Source: Pontibacter ummariensis
GTDB lineage: Bacteria > Bacteroidota > Bacteroidia > Cytophagales > Hymenobacteraceae
Direction of reading: 5' to 3'
Length of the DNA: 64,000 bases
NCBI RefSeq assembly: GCF_900188175.1
Contig: NZ_FZOQ01000014.1
Span: forward strand, 1-64,000
Part shown: positions 6,638-15,228 of the stretch, in pieces
How the letters are laid out: each line of letters starts with the position of its first letter
How positions within the stretch are numbered: the first letter of the stretch is position 1
Notes under the pieces: model-generated
What the model was told of the DNA's origin: nothing
The model's input: only the letters and a program-made list of their open reading frames with translations
Database searches by the model: none
Position numbers and translations under genes: made by a program

Positions 6638-9303
6638 TATTCGATGGTGATGTATGTAAAGTCTTCTGTTGCTATCCCGTTGTAATCCTCTGTGAAAATG
6701 GCGTCTTCCGGTACCAGCTCCTCCGGCCCGCCGAAGATCTCGATGGCCTCTATCTCTGTCAGGCCGCTCTTGGCATTGTAAGAGTACCTGTCGACCAGGA
6801 ACCTGCTGTTAGGCAGGAAAGGGTCTTTGAGCACAGAAATAGGCGACACAGGACCGGCAAGCCTGGCAGACATCACGAGCAGGGCTCTTGGATGCTGCGC
6901 CAGGATATCCCGCACTGTCAGCTCCTGCAAGAGGTAGCCAGTGTTAAACTTGTAGGCTGGCGTACCGTCAGCCAGTGTTATAAGCGCTTCTGTTCGGGGT
7001 ATGCCTGAGCCATGGTACAGGTCGAGCTCCAGCGGCGCTGTGTTGATCTGCCCCTCGTTCTCCCCTGTGATCTTCATGCGCTCAATGCCATCCAGCTGCC
7101 GCTCCTGAAAGCGCACATTATCGATAGTGATCTGCACGCCGCGCAGGTTGTCGCGGTACACCTGTGGGTTGCCGATAAAGAGCCTGGGCTTGCCGGCAAC
7201 GGACAGCGGATCGAAGTGCACTGTAAACGTGCCTTTCTTGGTAAAGAAGCCGTTGTCTCCCTCCAGGTCTCCGATGCTTACCCCAAACCTTCTGTCCAGG
7301 GTGTCCCAGCCGGCAATGTTGATCCTGTTCTCCGGATCTATGTCATAAGGGTAGTAGCCCCTGTATCGTCTTGTAGCCCTTAGCTTGGACTGCTGCTCTC
7401 CGTAGTACTCCCCAATGCCCGGCTTCACGTCGAACATCACTTTGGTAGCAGAAGAGACAGAGCCGAACGTGACCTCTCCCTGGTCAAAGGTGAGGTAAGT
7501 AGCGATCAGGGTGCCGGCTGGCTCATTGGGTACCGTATCAGGGGCTGCCGCGCTTACCGTTGTTCCCTGCTGATAGGTAAAGCTGCCGTTCTGATTGGCA
7601 TACACCATGTCAATGCGCTTTTCCAGGTTGCTCACATTGGCCACACCGCTTTTGATCAGCGCATTCTGGAACGTCACCACCGTACCGTTAAAGTTGCCTA
7701 CTGCCGGGTAAGCGGCATCGTTTGCCAGGTAAAGGTTGCCGTTCTCCAGCGAGAAGACAGGCAGCTCCAGCCAGTTGAACGTCTCGTTTGGCGGGTAATC
7801 CTCTACGGTGATGGTATAGTCAAAAGAGACAGTAAAGCCTCTGGTGGATTGTACCAGGAACTCATAGGCCTCGCTTCTGAGGTACTTCACATCAATATCC
7901 CCAGCCATGCGTGGCTGCGGAAAGCCCAGCCGGAACTTCTCCCCGTCCAGTATCTGCTCTACCTGCAGGCCTTCCTCCAGATTCCAGAACATGGGCTCGC
8001 CATCCACCCACCTTTCGAAGTCGCCGTTAAAGACGAAGTTCTCGTACTGGCCGTAATTGGTGACGCTTGTCACCAGCTTGTAGGCAGGCATGGAGGTCAT
8101 GTACTGGCTGCCCTCCCGGTAAGACACCTCCCCAAAACGGCGTATCTCGTACAGGTCCTCAAACTCCGGCTCCTTCTTCAGATCCAGCTGCACCTGCGCA
8201 TCTCCCTTGCCCATGGAGGACTGCCGGCGCTGGTACACGTCCTGCGTCTCTGTGAAGCGGATGATATGCAAAGCGCCTTTGGCCTGCTTGATAAAAGCAT
8301 TATAAGGCTTTAGTATCCTTTCCAGCACTTCCTTACAGGTCAGCGCCTCGTTCTCGTCGTTATAATAGCCGGACTGATCCACGTAAGCCTGACTTAAAGG
8401 CTCAACGTTCAGGTCCATGGTTGTTTCCCAGACGTTCACCGCCATCCACACAGGCAAGTCCAGATCTAGCAGGCGCAGGCAACGGAAGATCACGTCGATG
8501 CTTCTGGCCCGGCCGTAATAGCGCTCCCCGTGCGGGTCCAGGTAGGGGCGGTTCTGAAGTAAGCCGATGCCGTCGTAGGCCTGTATCGTGGCCACAAAGG
8601 GAATGCTGATCCAAGGCTCGTTGTACACATCTGCCATGTGGTAGCCCCGCCAGTTGAGCACGCCGTCGATGTAGTGGTTTACCTGGTACTCCCGTTCGTC
8701 CACGGTATAGAGGTCCTGCATCAGGCCGTAGCGCTGCACGATAATGCCCACCTTCGCCCCGCTACCGCTCAGAACGTCCAGTTTGTTTCTCAGGCCAGGA
8801 TACTCCACTGTAAAAGGCTTGCCCTCTCCCCTCAACTCTTCCGGCTCTCCAGTATAGCCTTTCTGCATCCACTCTACCCGGTGCTGTTGATGCTTATCGT
8901 CCTTCCAGACCATAAAGAAGCGCGGCCCCCTACGCGGCTCAATGGTGAAAGCCTTCGTGGCCACACAAACCGGCTGCTCCTCCTCCGGAGGCGGCGGCAC
9001 CGCCTCACAGGAGATGGCAATGTTCACCTGGTCGCCAACGTGAGCCAGCCCGTCTACTTTAGGGGTATAGACTACTGTATAGTTATCATTGGCTAAGTCT
9101 GTATAGGACTTGCCCGCGTCACGCGTGCCGGGAGGGCAGGTGAACCTATCCAGCACAGTGCCCGAAAAGGTCTGCAACCTTACGTCCAGCTCTGTGTTGT
9201 CTGCCGTGCTGATGCCGAACAGGGAGATAAACCCGGCGCCGTTGTTACAGCCCTCCGAGTGCCCCCCTATGTTGTATACCGGATCTTCCCCTATTACTGG
9301 CAT
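6637..9303 (-). CDS. Large tail-tip / hub structural protein
   Basis: The 888-residue protein follows the tape measure and a small tail protein, which is where siphoviruses place tail-tip hub genes. Visible features are a Cys-containing N-terminal beta-rich domain (residues 1-110), a proline/glutamate hinge (PPPPEEEQP), and a central region with the phrase FVATIQAYDGIGLL, which resembles tail-tip proteins of Bacteroidota siphophages. It probably closes the tail and carries the tailspike. No enzymatic motif was seen. The name rests mainly on synteny. Confidence 0.7.
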   Translation of the reverse strand: MPVIGEDPVYNIGGHSEGCNNGAGFISLFGISTADNTELDVRLQTFSGTVLDRFTCPPGTRDAGKSYTDLANDNYTVVYTPKVDGLAHVGDQVNIAISCEAVPPPPEEEQPVCVATKAFTIEPRRGPRFFMVWKDDKHQQHRVEWMQKGYTGEPEELRGEGKPFTVEYPGLRNKLDVLSGSGAKVGIIVQRYGLMQDLYTVDEREYQVNHYIDGVLNWRGYHMADVYNEPWISIPFVATIQAYDGIGLLQNRPYLDPHGERYYGRARSIDVIFRCLRLLDLDLPVWMAVNVWETTMDLNVEPLSQAYVDQSGYYNDENEALTCKEVLERILKPYNAFIKQAKGALHIIRFTETQDVYQRRQSSMGKGDAQVQLDLKKEPEFEDLYEIRRFGEVSYREGSQYMTSMPAYKLVTSVTNYGQYENFVFNGDFERWVDGEPMFWNLEEGLQVEQILDGEKFRLGFPQPRMAGDIDVKYLRSEAYEFLVQSTRGFTVSFDYTITVEDYPPNETFNWLELPVFSLENGNLYLANDAAYPAVGNFNGTVVTFQNALIKSGVANVSNLEKRIDMVYANQNGSFTYQQGTTVSAAAPDTVPNEPAGTLIATYLTFDQGEVTFGSVSSATKVMFDVKPGIGEYYGEQQSKLRATRRYRGYYPYDIDPENRINIAGWDTLDRRFGVSIGDLEGDNGFFTKKGTFTVHFDPLSVAGKPRLFIGNPQVYRDNLRGVQITIDNVRFQERQLDGIERMKITGENEGQINTAPLELDLYHGSGIPRTEALITLADGTPAYKFNTGYLLQELTVRDILAQHPRALLVMSARLAGPVSPISVLKDPFLPNSRFLVDRYSYNAKSGLTEIEAIEIFGGPEELVPEDAIFTEDYNGIATEDFTYITIE

Positions 9304-9306
9304 GGT

Positions 9307-9786
9307 TTACTTCGCTCTGGCATAGGCAATGTACTGGCCAGGCTGAAGGCCCGTAAACACATTGCTGTCCTGCACATCCACAAACTGATTTAAACTGTAC
9401 TCCACGGCTCCCGAGTAGCCGGAAATGATAACGGTGATGGTATATTCGCTGCCCGTTCCGGACACGATCACATCGTCTATCTTCAGGCCGCAAACCGTCT
9501 CCCCGCCTCCACCGGCATTTTCGGTGCGGATCTGTTCGGTATAGCCTCCTGCCCTGGGTGCCCGGCCGGTACCGTCCCAAACAGTCTTCACCTCTACCAG
9601 GGTGCTGCCCTCGTACCAGCTGTCCACCAGCGTTCCCTTTGGCAACACCTCATTAGAGCAGGTGCTGCCCTGCGCCTCTTCCAGCATCACCTCCGTTCGG
9701 GCTACCGTATCCCAGTAGTGCCTCCTGGTGATGCCCGGGTTTTGAGAGGCCGTGCCGCAAACTTTTGCTAACTGTATCCTAGCCAC
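9307..9786 (-). CDS. Small tail protein with SprB-like repeat
   Basis: The 159-residue protein starts at GTG 9786 and overlaps the tape-measure stop by 8 bases. Its C-terminal 45 residues (VEYSLNQFVDVQDSNVF, then GLQPGQYIAYARA) match the pattern of SprB/PKD-like repeats of Bacteroidota surface proteins. The N-terminal part begins with a Cys-containing segment like that of tail proteins in related prophages. By position it could be the distal tail protein or an adhesin-like tip component. Confidence 0.6.
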   Translation of the reverse strand: MARIQLAKVCGTASQNPGITRRHYWDTVARTEVMLEEAQGSTCSNEVLPKGTLVDSWYEGSTLVEVKTVWDGTGRAPRAGGYTEQIRTENAGGGGETVCGLKIDDVIVSGTGSEYTITVIISGYSGAVEYSLNQFVDVQDSNVFTGLQPGQYIAYARAK

Positions 9787-11947
9787 GAATCCTCATTTTC
9801 TTATAGTTGTGGCGCTCTACAAGGAGAACCAGATCCTCTCCACGTATCACAAATTCCCGCTCTTTCTCTCCTTCAAAGCTTGTGCTGAAGCCGTTCGGGT
9901 TTGGAGACCTGTAGCCTCCGGAGCCGCCAAGAGAAGGACCTCCGGCACCTCCTCCGCTTGGCCCTTTAGATAAAACACTCTTCACCACTCCTGCCGCAGC
10001 TACTAAGGCGGTACCGGCTGCGATGGCTGCAATAGGGTTAGCCAGTAAGCTTTCAAAGGCCAGCGCTGCCACACCTGCCGCAATGAGGGCTTTACCGAAG
10101 TTGCCGGCAAAGTCTGCGACTATCATCATGATGCTGTCAAAAAAGCCTGCTACATCTCCTGTTGCGATCATCTGCCCCAAGGCCTCGCCAAAGCCTGCAA
10201 TGGCGTTTCCGATAGAGGCCTGCATAAAAGAAGTCATCTCCTCTGCGCTGATCTCTATCTGTCCCATTGCGGCCGCTGCCGCGTCTGCCTGTTGCTGAAA
10301 GAAAGCCCTGGCAGACTCTGACATTTCCATAAGGCCCACGCTTACCGGCTCAAAAGCGGTTGCCATTCCGCTAAGCTCCTCCCGTAGGGCCGGTAGGTTG
10401 GCTTTTGTGAGCTTATCAATGGCACTTCCTACATTTGGGAGGGTAGTGCCGGCAAAAAGATCATAAGAAGCTTTTAGGCTCTGAATAAGGGTGTCCTGAG
10501 GCTTCAGGCCCTGCTCCATCAGGCCGATCATGGCAGTCTTGAACAGTTCTGCCTTGGTGCCCATCTCATCATAGGAGCTCCCGAACAGGATAGCCTGCTT
10601 TGTTGCCAGGTTGAACTCTTCCCGCAACTGCGCCAGGAAGTCTGTTGCTGCTTTACCCTTTGCTGCTGAATCTTCAGAGAACAGATCAAGGGTGGCAGTC
10701 GGCTCTAAGGCTCTTATTTGCTCCATGATCTGAACATTCTCCAGCTCCAGCTTTTGCCGTTCACCAATAATGGCGTTCAGCTCCTTCCCCTGCCTGATCT
10801 GCAACGCGGCTCCACTCCCCGCCTGGCTGTTATCTCCTTGGGCTCGCAGCCTTTCCTGCACTTTGGCCAGTGTCTCCTGCTGCTTGATGGCCTGGGCCTG
10901 CATGGACTGTTCCTTGCGGCGCAGATCTGCTATCTTCTGCTCGTTTACCAGCTGTTGCCGGGCCTTCTCTGCTATCAGCTCCTGCGCTGCCCGGGCCTTT
11001 GCCGTATCCAGGATAGACTTGCTCAGGCGGTCATAGGCACTAGCGGCCTTTCCTGCCAGCACATCCTCATCCTTCAGATTGGAGAAGTAGCTGGGGTACT
11101 GCTTCTGCAGTTCGTCCACTGCCCTTTTGCGCTCGTTTATTGACAGCGACGTATTCTGTGTCTGCTTATAGAGCAAGCGCAGGGTAGTAAGTTCCTTTTG
11201 GGCTTCCCTTTCCCCCTTCAGTCGTGCCTGCGCTAAGCTGCCCAGCGAATCGATATAATCGTCTACAGATTGCTCTGCATCACCTAAAGCTTTGGCTGTA
11301 TCCTTTGTAGCCTTCGCAGAACGCTGCGACCACATCTGGTAAACAGTCCAGGCAGAAGTAAGGGCAGCTATGCCTAAGGTTAAGGCAGAGGCCGGGGTGA
11401 TTAAAGAAGACAGGGCGGCACCCAAGGCTGCGCGTGTTGAGCCTGCCTGCTGCCGCAACTGGCCAAAGTTTGCCGTCAGCTGCTGAATGTTGTTGCCGAT
11501 ACCCATCATGCCGTACGGGGCATCCTGGATAATTCGGGCAAATTCCATGTTAACCTGACCAGCTGAGCCAGCCAGGTTCCCCATCCCTTTGGCTGCTGAG
11601 TTGCTGCCGGAAGCGATACCCGTAAGGCTTGTTTTACCAAGCGACTTAATGCGGTTCATCTCCGCATAGGTCTCCTCCAGCTGCCTGTTCAGCGCCTTTA
11701 TCTCCTTCTCATCGGTAGCATAGCGCAAGGCCTTGTCATACTCCCTTGCTTCCTTCTGAAGCTGGGAAAGCGAGGTGACCTGTTTGTCAAAGTTGACCTT
11801 CAGGCTGTTCAGGTCTACGCCTTTCAGCTTATCAGCAGAGTTCTGGAACTTAAGCAGCGACTTCTGCGCATTGTTAATGCCCGAATCAAGCCCCTGGGAG
11901 TTCATCCCAAGGGAGATTACCATGCTTGCTAGAACATTATTGGCCAT
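9779..11947 (-). CDS. Tail tape measure protein
   Basis: The 722-residue protein is rich in Ala, Gln, Lys and Glu with long helical and coiled-coil stretches (residues 20-110 and 220-440) and two hydrophobic regions (about 185-215 and 605-670), as usual for tape measures. It follows the frameshifted chaperone pair and precedes the tail-tip genes. At about 1.5 angstrom per residue it predicts a tail of roughly 105-110 nm; this is inference from the family rule. Confidence 0.9.
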   Translation of the reverse strand: MANNVLASMVISLGMNSQGLDSGINNAQKSLLKFQNSADKLKGVDLNSLKVNFDKQVTSLSQLQKEAREYDKALRYATDEKEIKALNRQLEETYAEMNRIKSLGKTSLTGIASGSNSAAKGMGNLAGSAGQVNMEFARIIQDAPYGMMGIGNNIQQLTANFGQLRQQAGSTRAALGAALSSLITPASALTLGIAALTSAWTVYQMWSQRSAKATKDTAKALGDAEQSVDDYIDSLGSLAQARLKGEREAQKELTTLRLLYKQTQNTSLSINERKRAVDELQKQYPSYFSNLKDEDVLAGKAASAYDRLSKSILDTAKARAAQELIAEKARQQLVNEQKIADLRRKEQSMQAQAIKQQETLAKVQERLRAQGDNSQAGSGAALQIRQGKELNAIIGERQKLELENVQIMEQIRALEPTATLDLFSEDSAAKGKAATDFLAQLREEFNLATKQAILFGSSYDEMGTKAELFKTAMIGLMEQGLKPQDTLIQSLKASYDLFAGTTLPNVGSAIDKLTKANLPALREELSGMATAFEPVSVGLMEMSESARAFFQQQADAAAAAMGQIEISAEEMTSFMQASIGNAIAGFGEALGQMIATGDVAGFFDSIMMIVADFAGNFGKALIAAGVAALAFESLLANPIAAIAAGTALVAAAGVVKSVLSKGPSGGGAGGPSLGGSGGYRSPNPNGFSTSFEGEKEREFVIRGEDLVLLVERHNYKKMRIRG

Positions 11948-12341
11948 GCTGCTGCTTTAGTCTTTTTTGTCGTTCTTCCCACTGTTTGAGGATGCGATCA
12001 GCGTCCTCTTTGGTGGTGATGCTGCTCTCTACTCTGTCAAAAGAAAGCTTGATGATACTTGTTGGCTTTTGGCCGGTGAGTGCGGCAACGATCAGGCGGG
12101 TGTGTGCCCATTGCCTTTCCTCTGCTCTGAAAAATCCGCGTTTCCGGGCCTGCCAGTCACAGGGGCGCATCTCTAGAAAAGTATCCGGCAGCAGGCCCAT
12201 CTCTCCATAGGCTAACTCTAAGTCCTGCTGCCAGCTTTTCTCGAAGCTTATTGCCTCTCCTGCTTCAGTTTGCTGGTTATTGCCGCCATGCGGCTGATAA
12301 AACCCATGCATTTCTCTGCCTCCAGCCAGAGTGCTGCACAT
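11937..12341 (-). CDS. Tail assembly chaperone, T-like part (reached by -1 frameshift)
   Basis: This open frame encodes the second half of the tail chaperone pair just before the tape measure. The frame can start at ATG 12341 but has no suitably placed own start after the first chaperone ends. The conserved-looking part (EAISFEKSWQQDLELAYGEM and on) begins within the overlap. The slippery heptamer at 12299-12305 would join it to the upstream frame, giving a fusion of about 216 residues, as in lambda gpG/gpGT. Confidence 0.75.
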   Translation of the reverse strand: MCSTLAGGREMHGFYQPHGGNNQQTEAGEAISFEKSWQQDLELAYGEMGLLPDTFLEMRPCDWQARKRGFFRAEERQWAHTRLIVAALTGQKPTSIIKLSFDRVESSITTKEDADRILKQWEERQKRLKQQHGQ

Positions 12342-12586
12342 GCTTCTTCCCCTGCCTCATCCATCCAGTCGCACACATGCTCTACAGAGAAGTCTTCCGG
12401 TAAATCATTTACAGCTTCTCGCACTTTCAGCCCTGCCCAAAGCAAGGCCGGTATAAGTTTGAAGTAGCTTCTGTCAATCTCCTGAATGTTGTAGTGATCA
12501 GCCAGGAGCCGGACCGTATTGTTGCCGAACTTAAATACTCGTTCCTGACCGCCGAACTGCATGCGGTACTCGCCAAGGTTTTTCAT
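12248..12586 (-). CDS. Tail assembly chaperone, G-like part
   Basis: The 112-residue protein sits between the tail tube gene and the tape measure, which is the invariant place of tail assembly chaperones. It begins MKNLGEYRMQFGGQERVFKF and is acidic and helical towards the end. Its last 94 bases overlap the downstream frame in the -1 register, with a slippery heptamer at codons 95-96. It is expected to coat the tape measure during tail assembly and to be absent from the virion. Confidence 0.8.
   Translation of the reverse strand: MKNLGEYRMQFGGQERVFKFGNNTVRLLADHYNIQEIDRSYFKLIPALLWAGLKVREAVNDLPEDFSVEHVCDWMDEAGEEACAALWLEAEKCMGFISRMAAITSKLKQERQ
12299..12305 (-). promoter_or_regulatory. Programmed -1 frameshift heptamer G_GGT_TTT
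   Basis: On the minus strand the G-like frame reads ATG GGT TTT ATC, giving X_XXY_YYZ = G_GGT_TTT in exact register. Slipping one base back continues as TAT CAG CCG in the frame that ends at 11937. Both tRNAs can re-pair (GGG and TTT). The site lies in the overlap of two chaperone-type genes directly upstream of the tape measure, where -1 or +1 shifting is conserved among tailed phages. Confidence 0.75.
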
Positions 12587-12640
12587 CGTGTTAGGATTGT
12601 GTTAGGAATAAGGAATAAGGAATATGAAATAAGATGGGTA

Positions 12641-12673
12641 CACCCCCGGTCCTAAACACAAAGACCAAGGGGT
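12641..12673 (-). terminator. Hairpin after the tail tube gene
   Basis: On the minus strand, CACCCCTTGGTC and GACCGGGGGTG flank a loop of about ten bases to make a GC-rich stem with wobble pairs and one bulge. No clear T tract follows. It lies between the tail tube gene and the chaperone genes, so it may protect the tube mRNA or partly terminate transcription, leaving less message for chaperones. Confidence 0.45.
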
Positions 12674-12685
12674 GCCCCAAATGCT

Positions 12686-13108
12686 TTAGACGATCGTTCT
12701 GATGTCCCACTCGCCTACCCCCTGGAAAGTAACCGAGTAGTCGGCATTCTCCTTCTGGGGGGCGTTAACCGTCAGGTCCGGTATCAGGCACTGCCCGAAA
12801 AACTCCTCCTCGCCTGCAACGTCAGTTCCGAAGGTCCAGTCAACCCGCGCCTTCTGCTTGTGCAGTTTTGCCAGTGTTATGCCCCGCATCTGGGTAGCGT
12901 CTTCCGGCGTGTCTATCTTCCACCAGCCCGATACCTCCAGTGTGTGGGAGTTCTCCCCGTACTCTGCGTCAGCGTTGCCCCCGGACTCACGGCAGGCAGC
13001 GTCTATCATGGTGTAGGTTGAATTGAAGGTCACGTTATTGGCACAGAGGATTGCTACTCCGTTGACAGAGATCACCAGGTCTTTGCCCTTTACTGTTCTT
13101 GATGCCAT
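12686..13108 (-). CDS. Major tail tube protein
   Basis: The 140-residue protein begins MASRTVKGKDLVISVNGV and has alternating beta-strand pattern, an acidic middle loop, and the ending GVGEWDIRTIV. It resembles TP901-1-type major tail proteins and lies between the tail terminator and chaperone genes. It should form the hexameric rings of the tail tube. A hairpin follows the gene, consistent with high expression of this structural subunit. Confidence 0.85.
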   Translation of the reverse strand: MASRTVKGKDLVISVNGVAILCANNVTFNSTYTMIDAACRESGGNADAEYGENSHTLEVSGWWKIDTPEDATQMRGITLAKLHKQKARVDWTFGTDVAGEEEFFGQCLIPDLTVNAPQKENADYSVTFQGVGEWDIRTIV

Positions 13109-13111
13109 TGT

Positions 13112-13474
13112 TTAGCCTATTATTAGTTTAAAATCGATTGCTTTTCCGTGTGCGCTTCCCTCCTGCCTTGTCAGGTCCTGCGCATTCAGCCATTCACTCT
13201 CCTGGTTTCCTTCCTTTGCGCCATCAAGCGCATTCCGGACAGCCAGGAACAGGTCGTGGCATTGGGTATAAGTAGCGGCAATAGCGTTTACCTGAATCAG
13301 TACTTCCTCTGTGGCGATACCTTCCCGGCACCGTACCGGCACATCGCTTACCACCTGACAGGTGACGTAAGGAAGAAGGGTTGTTTGCGGCGCTACCTGC
13401 GGGTAGACCTTGTTCGCGACAATGGCTGAAACACCCGCATCAGCCAGCAGCTTGTCTATTATGAACTGCATCAT
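13112..13474 (-). CDS. Tail terminator/completion protein, DUF3168-like
   Basis: The 120-residue protein has features of DUF3168: an N-terminal helix followed by LLPYVTCQVVSDVPV, a central beta strand IQVNAIAATYTQCHDL, and a helix LFLAVRNALDG. The family caps the tail tube and joins it to the head connector. It overlaps the HK97-gp10-like gene by four bases and is followed by the tail tube gene after 3 bases. Confidence 0.82.
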   Translation of the reverse strand: MMQFIIDKLLADAGVSAIVANKVYPQVAPQTTLLPYVTCQVVSDVPVRCREGIATEEVLIQVNAIAATYTQCHDLFLAVRNALDGAKEGNQESEWLNAQDLTRQEGSAHGKAIDFKLIIG

Positions 13475-13983
13475 CGCATCTTCGCCTTTTTATACTTGCT
13501 GCCAAAGTCGCCTATCTCCTTCTTCAGCCCTTCCTTGATCCTGTTTAGCGCTGCGTCCTTCTTTGTTTCCCAGGCAGGACGCATGAAAGGCCTTGCCTTA
13601 ATGCCCGGGTGGCTTACCTCATCCACTACCACCGTCTTATCACCATGCTTGAAGGCGAGCTTTTTCCCCTTTTTGGCCCTGATGATGTGCGGGGCAGCTC
13701 CGTACTCCACAATGTGCGCGATATAGCCCTTCTCGTATCGTTTGCCACGCCGGGCTGCTACCTGCACGCCCGTCCGGTCGTCCGGATCGTTGATTACCCC
13801 CACCGCTTTGCCCAGCTCCCCGCTAGGGTCCGTGGCATTGGTGTTTTGCCTGGCCTCATCAGCGATCACCTTGGCGCCTTTGCGCATGTTTTTGCGCAGC
13901 GTGTCGGCATCCAGGTTTTTCTGCAGGGCCTGCAGCACCAGTTTTGCCTGGTTGCCTCCTTTTAGCTGTACTCCTTTTGCCAT
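13471..13983 (-). CDS. HK97 gp10-like neck protein
   Basis: The 170-residue basic protein has the gp10-like pattern: helical N-terminus with ADEARQNT, then a beta-rich middle with GYIAHIVEYGAAPHIIRAK and a C-terminal HPGIKARPFMRPAW segment. This family forms part of the head-tail interface. It overlaps both neighbours by 1-4 bases, fitting coupled translation in the connector operon. Confidence 0.85.
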   Translation of the reverse strand: MAKGVQLKGGNQAKLVLQALQKNLDADTLRKNMRKGAKVIADEARQNTNATDPSGELGKAVGVINDPDDRTGVQVAARRGKRYEKGYIAHIVEYGAAPHIIRAKKGKKLAFKHGDKTVVVDEVSHPGIKARPFMRPAWETKKDAALNRIKEGLKKEIGDFGSKYKKAKMR

Positions 13984-14372
13984 TAGCCTTCCGTCACGAT
14001 ATAAGCGCCATTTTCCAGGACAATAGCCCCCTCCGGAATCTCCTCCGTTTCGCCGCTCCAGCTGGCTGTTATCTCCAGGTATCTTCTCCTGCCCAGCTCG
14101 TTTAAAGGAGGCAGGATATCATAGATCCTGCCCTCGTACACGATGCGGTCTGTTACCAGCACCGGTTTATAGCGGATGGTGAAAACCATTACCTCTGTTG
14201 CTATCTCCTGATCAGCAGAAAACACCTCTTTGCCTGACTTGGAGCGCTTGTTTGCCCACAGGTTCGGGTACAGGTTATGCCAGGTCTCACGCGGCTCGTT
14301 AAATGCTGCGTCGTGTGTTATGGAAGCCCGCTGAATGGTGATCTTCCGGTCCATGTTCCCCGTTCTTACCAT
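13983..14372 (-). CDS. Head closure / head-tail adaptor protein
   Basis: The 129-residue protein contains MDRKITIQRASI, then WANKRSKSGKEVF and RYKPVLVTDRIVYEGRIYDI, the pattern of SPP1 gp16-like head closure proteins. These small beta-barrel proteins close the connector channel after packaging. The downstream M at MDRKIT, seven residues in, is an alternative start. It overlaps neighbours by one base on both sides. Confidence 0.85.
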   Translation of the reverse strand: MVRTGNMDRKITIQRASITHDAAFNEPRETWHNLYPNLWANKRSKSGKEVFSADQEIATEVMVFTIRYKPVLVTDRIVYEGRIYDILPPLNELGRRRYLEITASWSGETEEIPEGAIVLENGAYIVTEG

Positions 14373-14977
14373 CAGCTATAGACTCTGTAAAAATTCATCT
14401 GGTACTCCACCCCCAAAGGCATGGTGGTACCAATGGTACTGGTCGTGCCGATCATCACGGCCTCGCGGTTATTGTAGTAGTGCTCCACCAGCAGTTTCAT
14501 GGCTGCCTTTAAAGAAGCCGGCACCGTGGGCGTTTCCACTGCTCCTTCAATGATGGGAGCATAGCCTGCCTTATAGGTGATCCGAGCGCTGTTGCGCTTG
14601 GCTACCATGTCTGCAGGCAGGTTGATGTAGAGCCAGGCAGGTTCAGAGCCTATCTCTGCTTCATACTCGGACGCCGGAAGTACTACCTGCTCTGTGCCGT
14701 TCCAGTACTCCACCTTCACTACCTCAATGAAAGGCGGTCTGGGAAGTTTTACCTCTGCTGGCAAAACTTCCCCGAACAGTTCAAAGCTGTTGACCGCCAC
14801 TGCCCTTTCCGTATAGTTCTCCACTGTCTCGCGTGCCGTGGTGATAATGCTTGCGAGCAAGTCCTTATCCGGCAAAGCGTCCACCTCTGCCTGCGTGTCT
14901 GCCAGGCGGCACTGCTGAGCAGCCTCTAACAGGGTAAGCGGTTCGGCGGAAACGACAAGTGGGTACTTCAGGCGCAT
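14372..14977 (-). CDS. Head-tail connector protein, gp6/gp15-like
   Basis: The 201-residue protein has the helical N-terminus (LTLLEAAQQCRL ... TARETVENYTERAV) and C-terminal helix (LKAAMKLLVEHYYNNREAV) typical of HK97 gp6/SPP1 gp15 connector rings, with a beta-rich insert between. It lies between the capsid and head closure genes, as expected. It should form the ring under the portal. Confidence 0.85.
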   Translation of the reverse strand: MRLKYPLVVSAEPLTLLEAAQQCRLADTQAEVDALPDKDLLASIITTARETVENYTERAVAVNSFELFGEVLPAEVKLPRPPFIEVVKVEYWNGTEQVVLPASEYEAEIGSEPAWLYINLPADMVAKRNSARITYKAGYAPIIEGAVETPTVPASLKAAMKLLVEHYYNNREAVMIGTTSTIGTTMPLGVEYQMNFYRVYS

Positions 14978-14984
14978 GGGTTAC

Positions 14985-15167
14985 TTATTTATCTTCCTTC
15001 TTCTCTTTGGAATCGGCTTTTTTGCCTTTGTCTGATTCCTCTTCTTCTTTTGATTCCTCAGCAAACTTATCCTTGATAAGCTCTGCTGCTTTTTCATCTT
15101 CCACTTCTCCGGACTGACCAGGAAAGTACCCGAAGGCCGGGTGTGGCTTTAAGAATTTAATTTTCAT
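14985..15167 (-). CDS. Small acidic/lysine-rich protein after the capsid gene
   Basis: The 60-residue protein has a folded-looking N-terminal half (KFLKPHPAFGYFPGQSGEV, then AAELIKDKFA) and a highly charged Glu/Lys tail. The N-terminal pattern resembles small proteins found after capsid genes in many tailed phages, possibly minor head or decoration factors. The function is not known. Confidence 0.65.
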   Translation of the reverse strand: MKIKFLKPHPAFGYFPGQSGEVEDEKAAELIKDKFAEESKEEEESDKGKKADSKEKKEDK

Positions 15168-15194
15168 GATGCTGATATGATTGTGTGAAGGATA

Positions 15195-15220
15195 AGCGCA
15201 GGCCCCGGAGGACCTGCGCT
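15195..15220 (-). terminator. Hairpin directly after the major capsid gene
   Basis: AGCGCAGG and CCTGCGCT form a perfect 8-bp stem with a ten-base GC-rich loop, nine bases after the capsid stop codon. There is no T tract on the minus strand. It may be a 3' stabiliser or a partial terminator that makes capsid mRNA more abundant than the connector genes downstream. Confidence 0.5.
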
Positions 15221-15228
15221 GTTAATTA

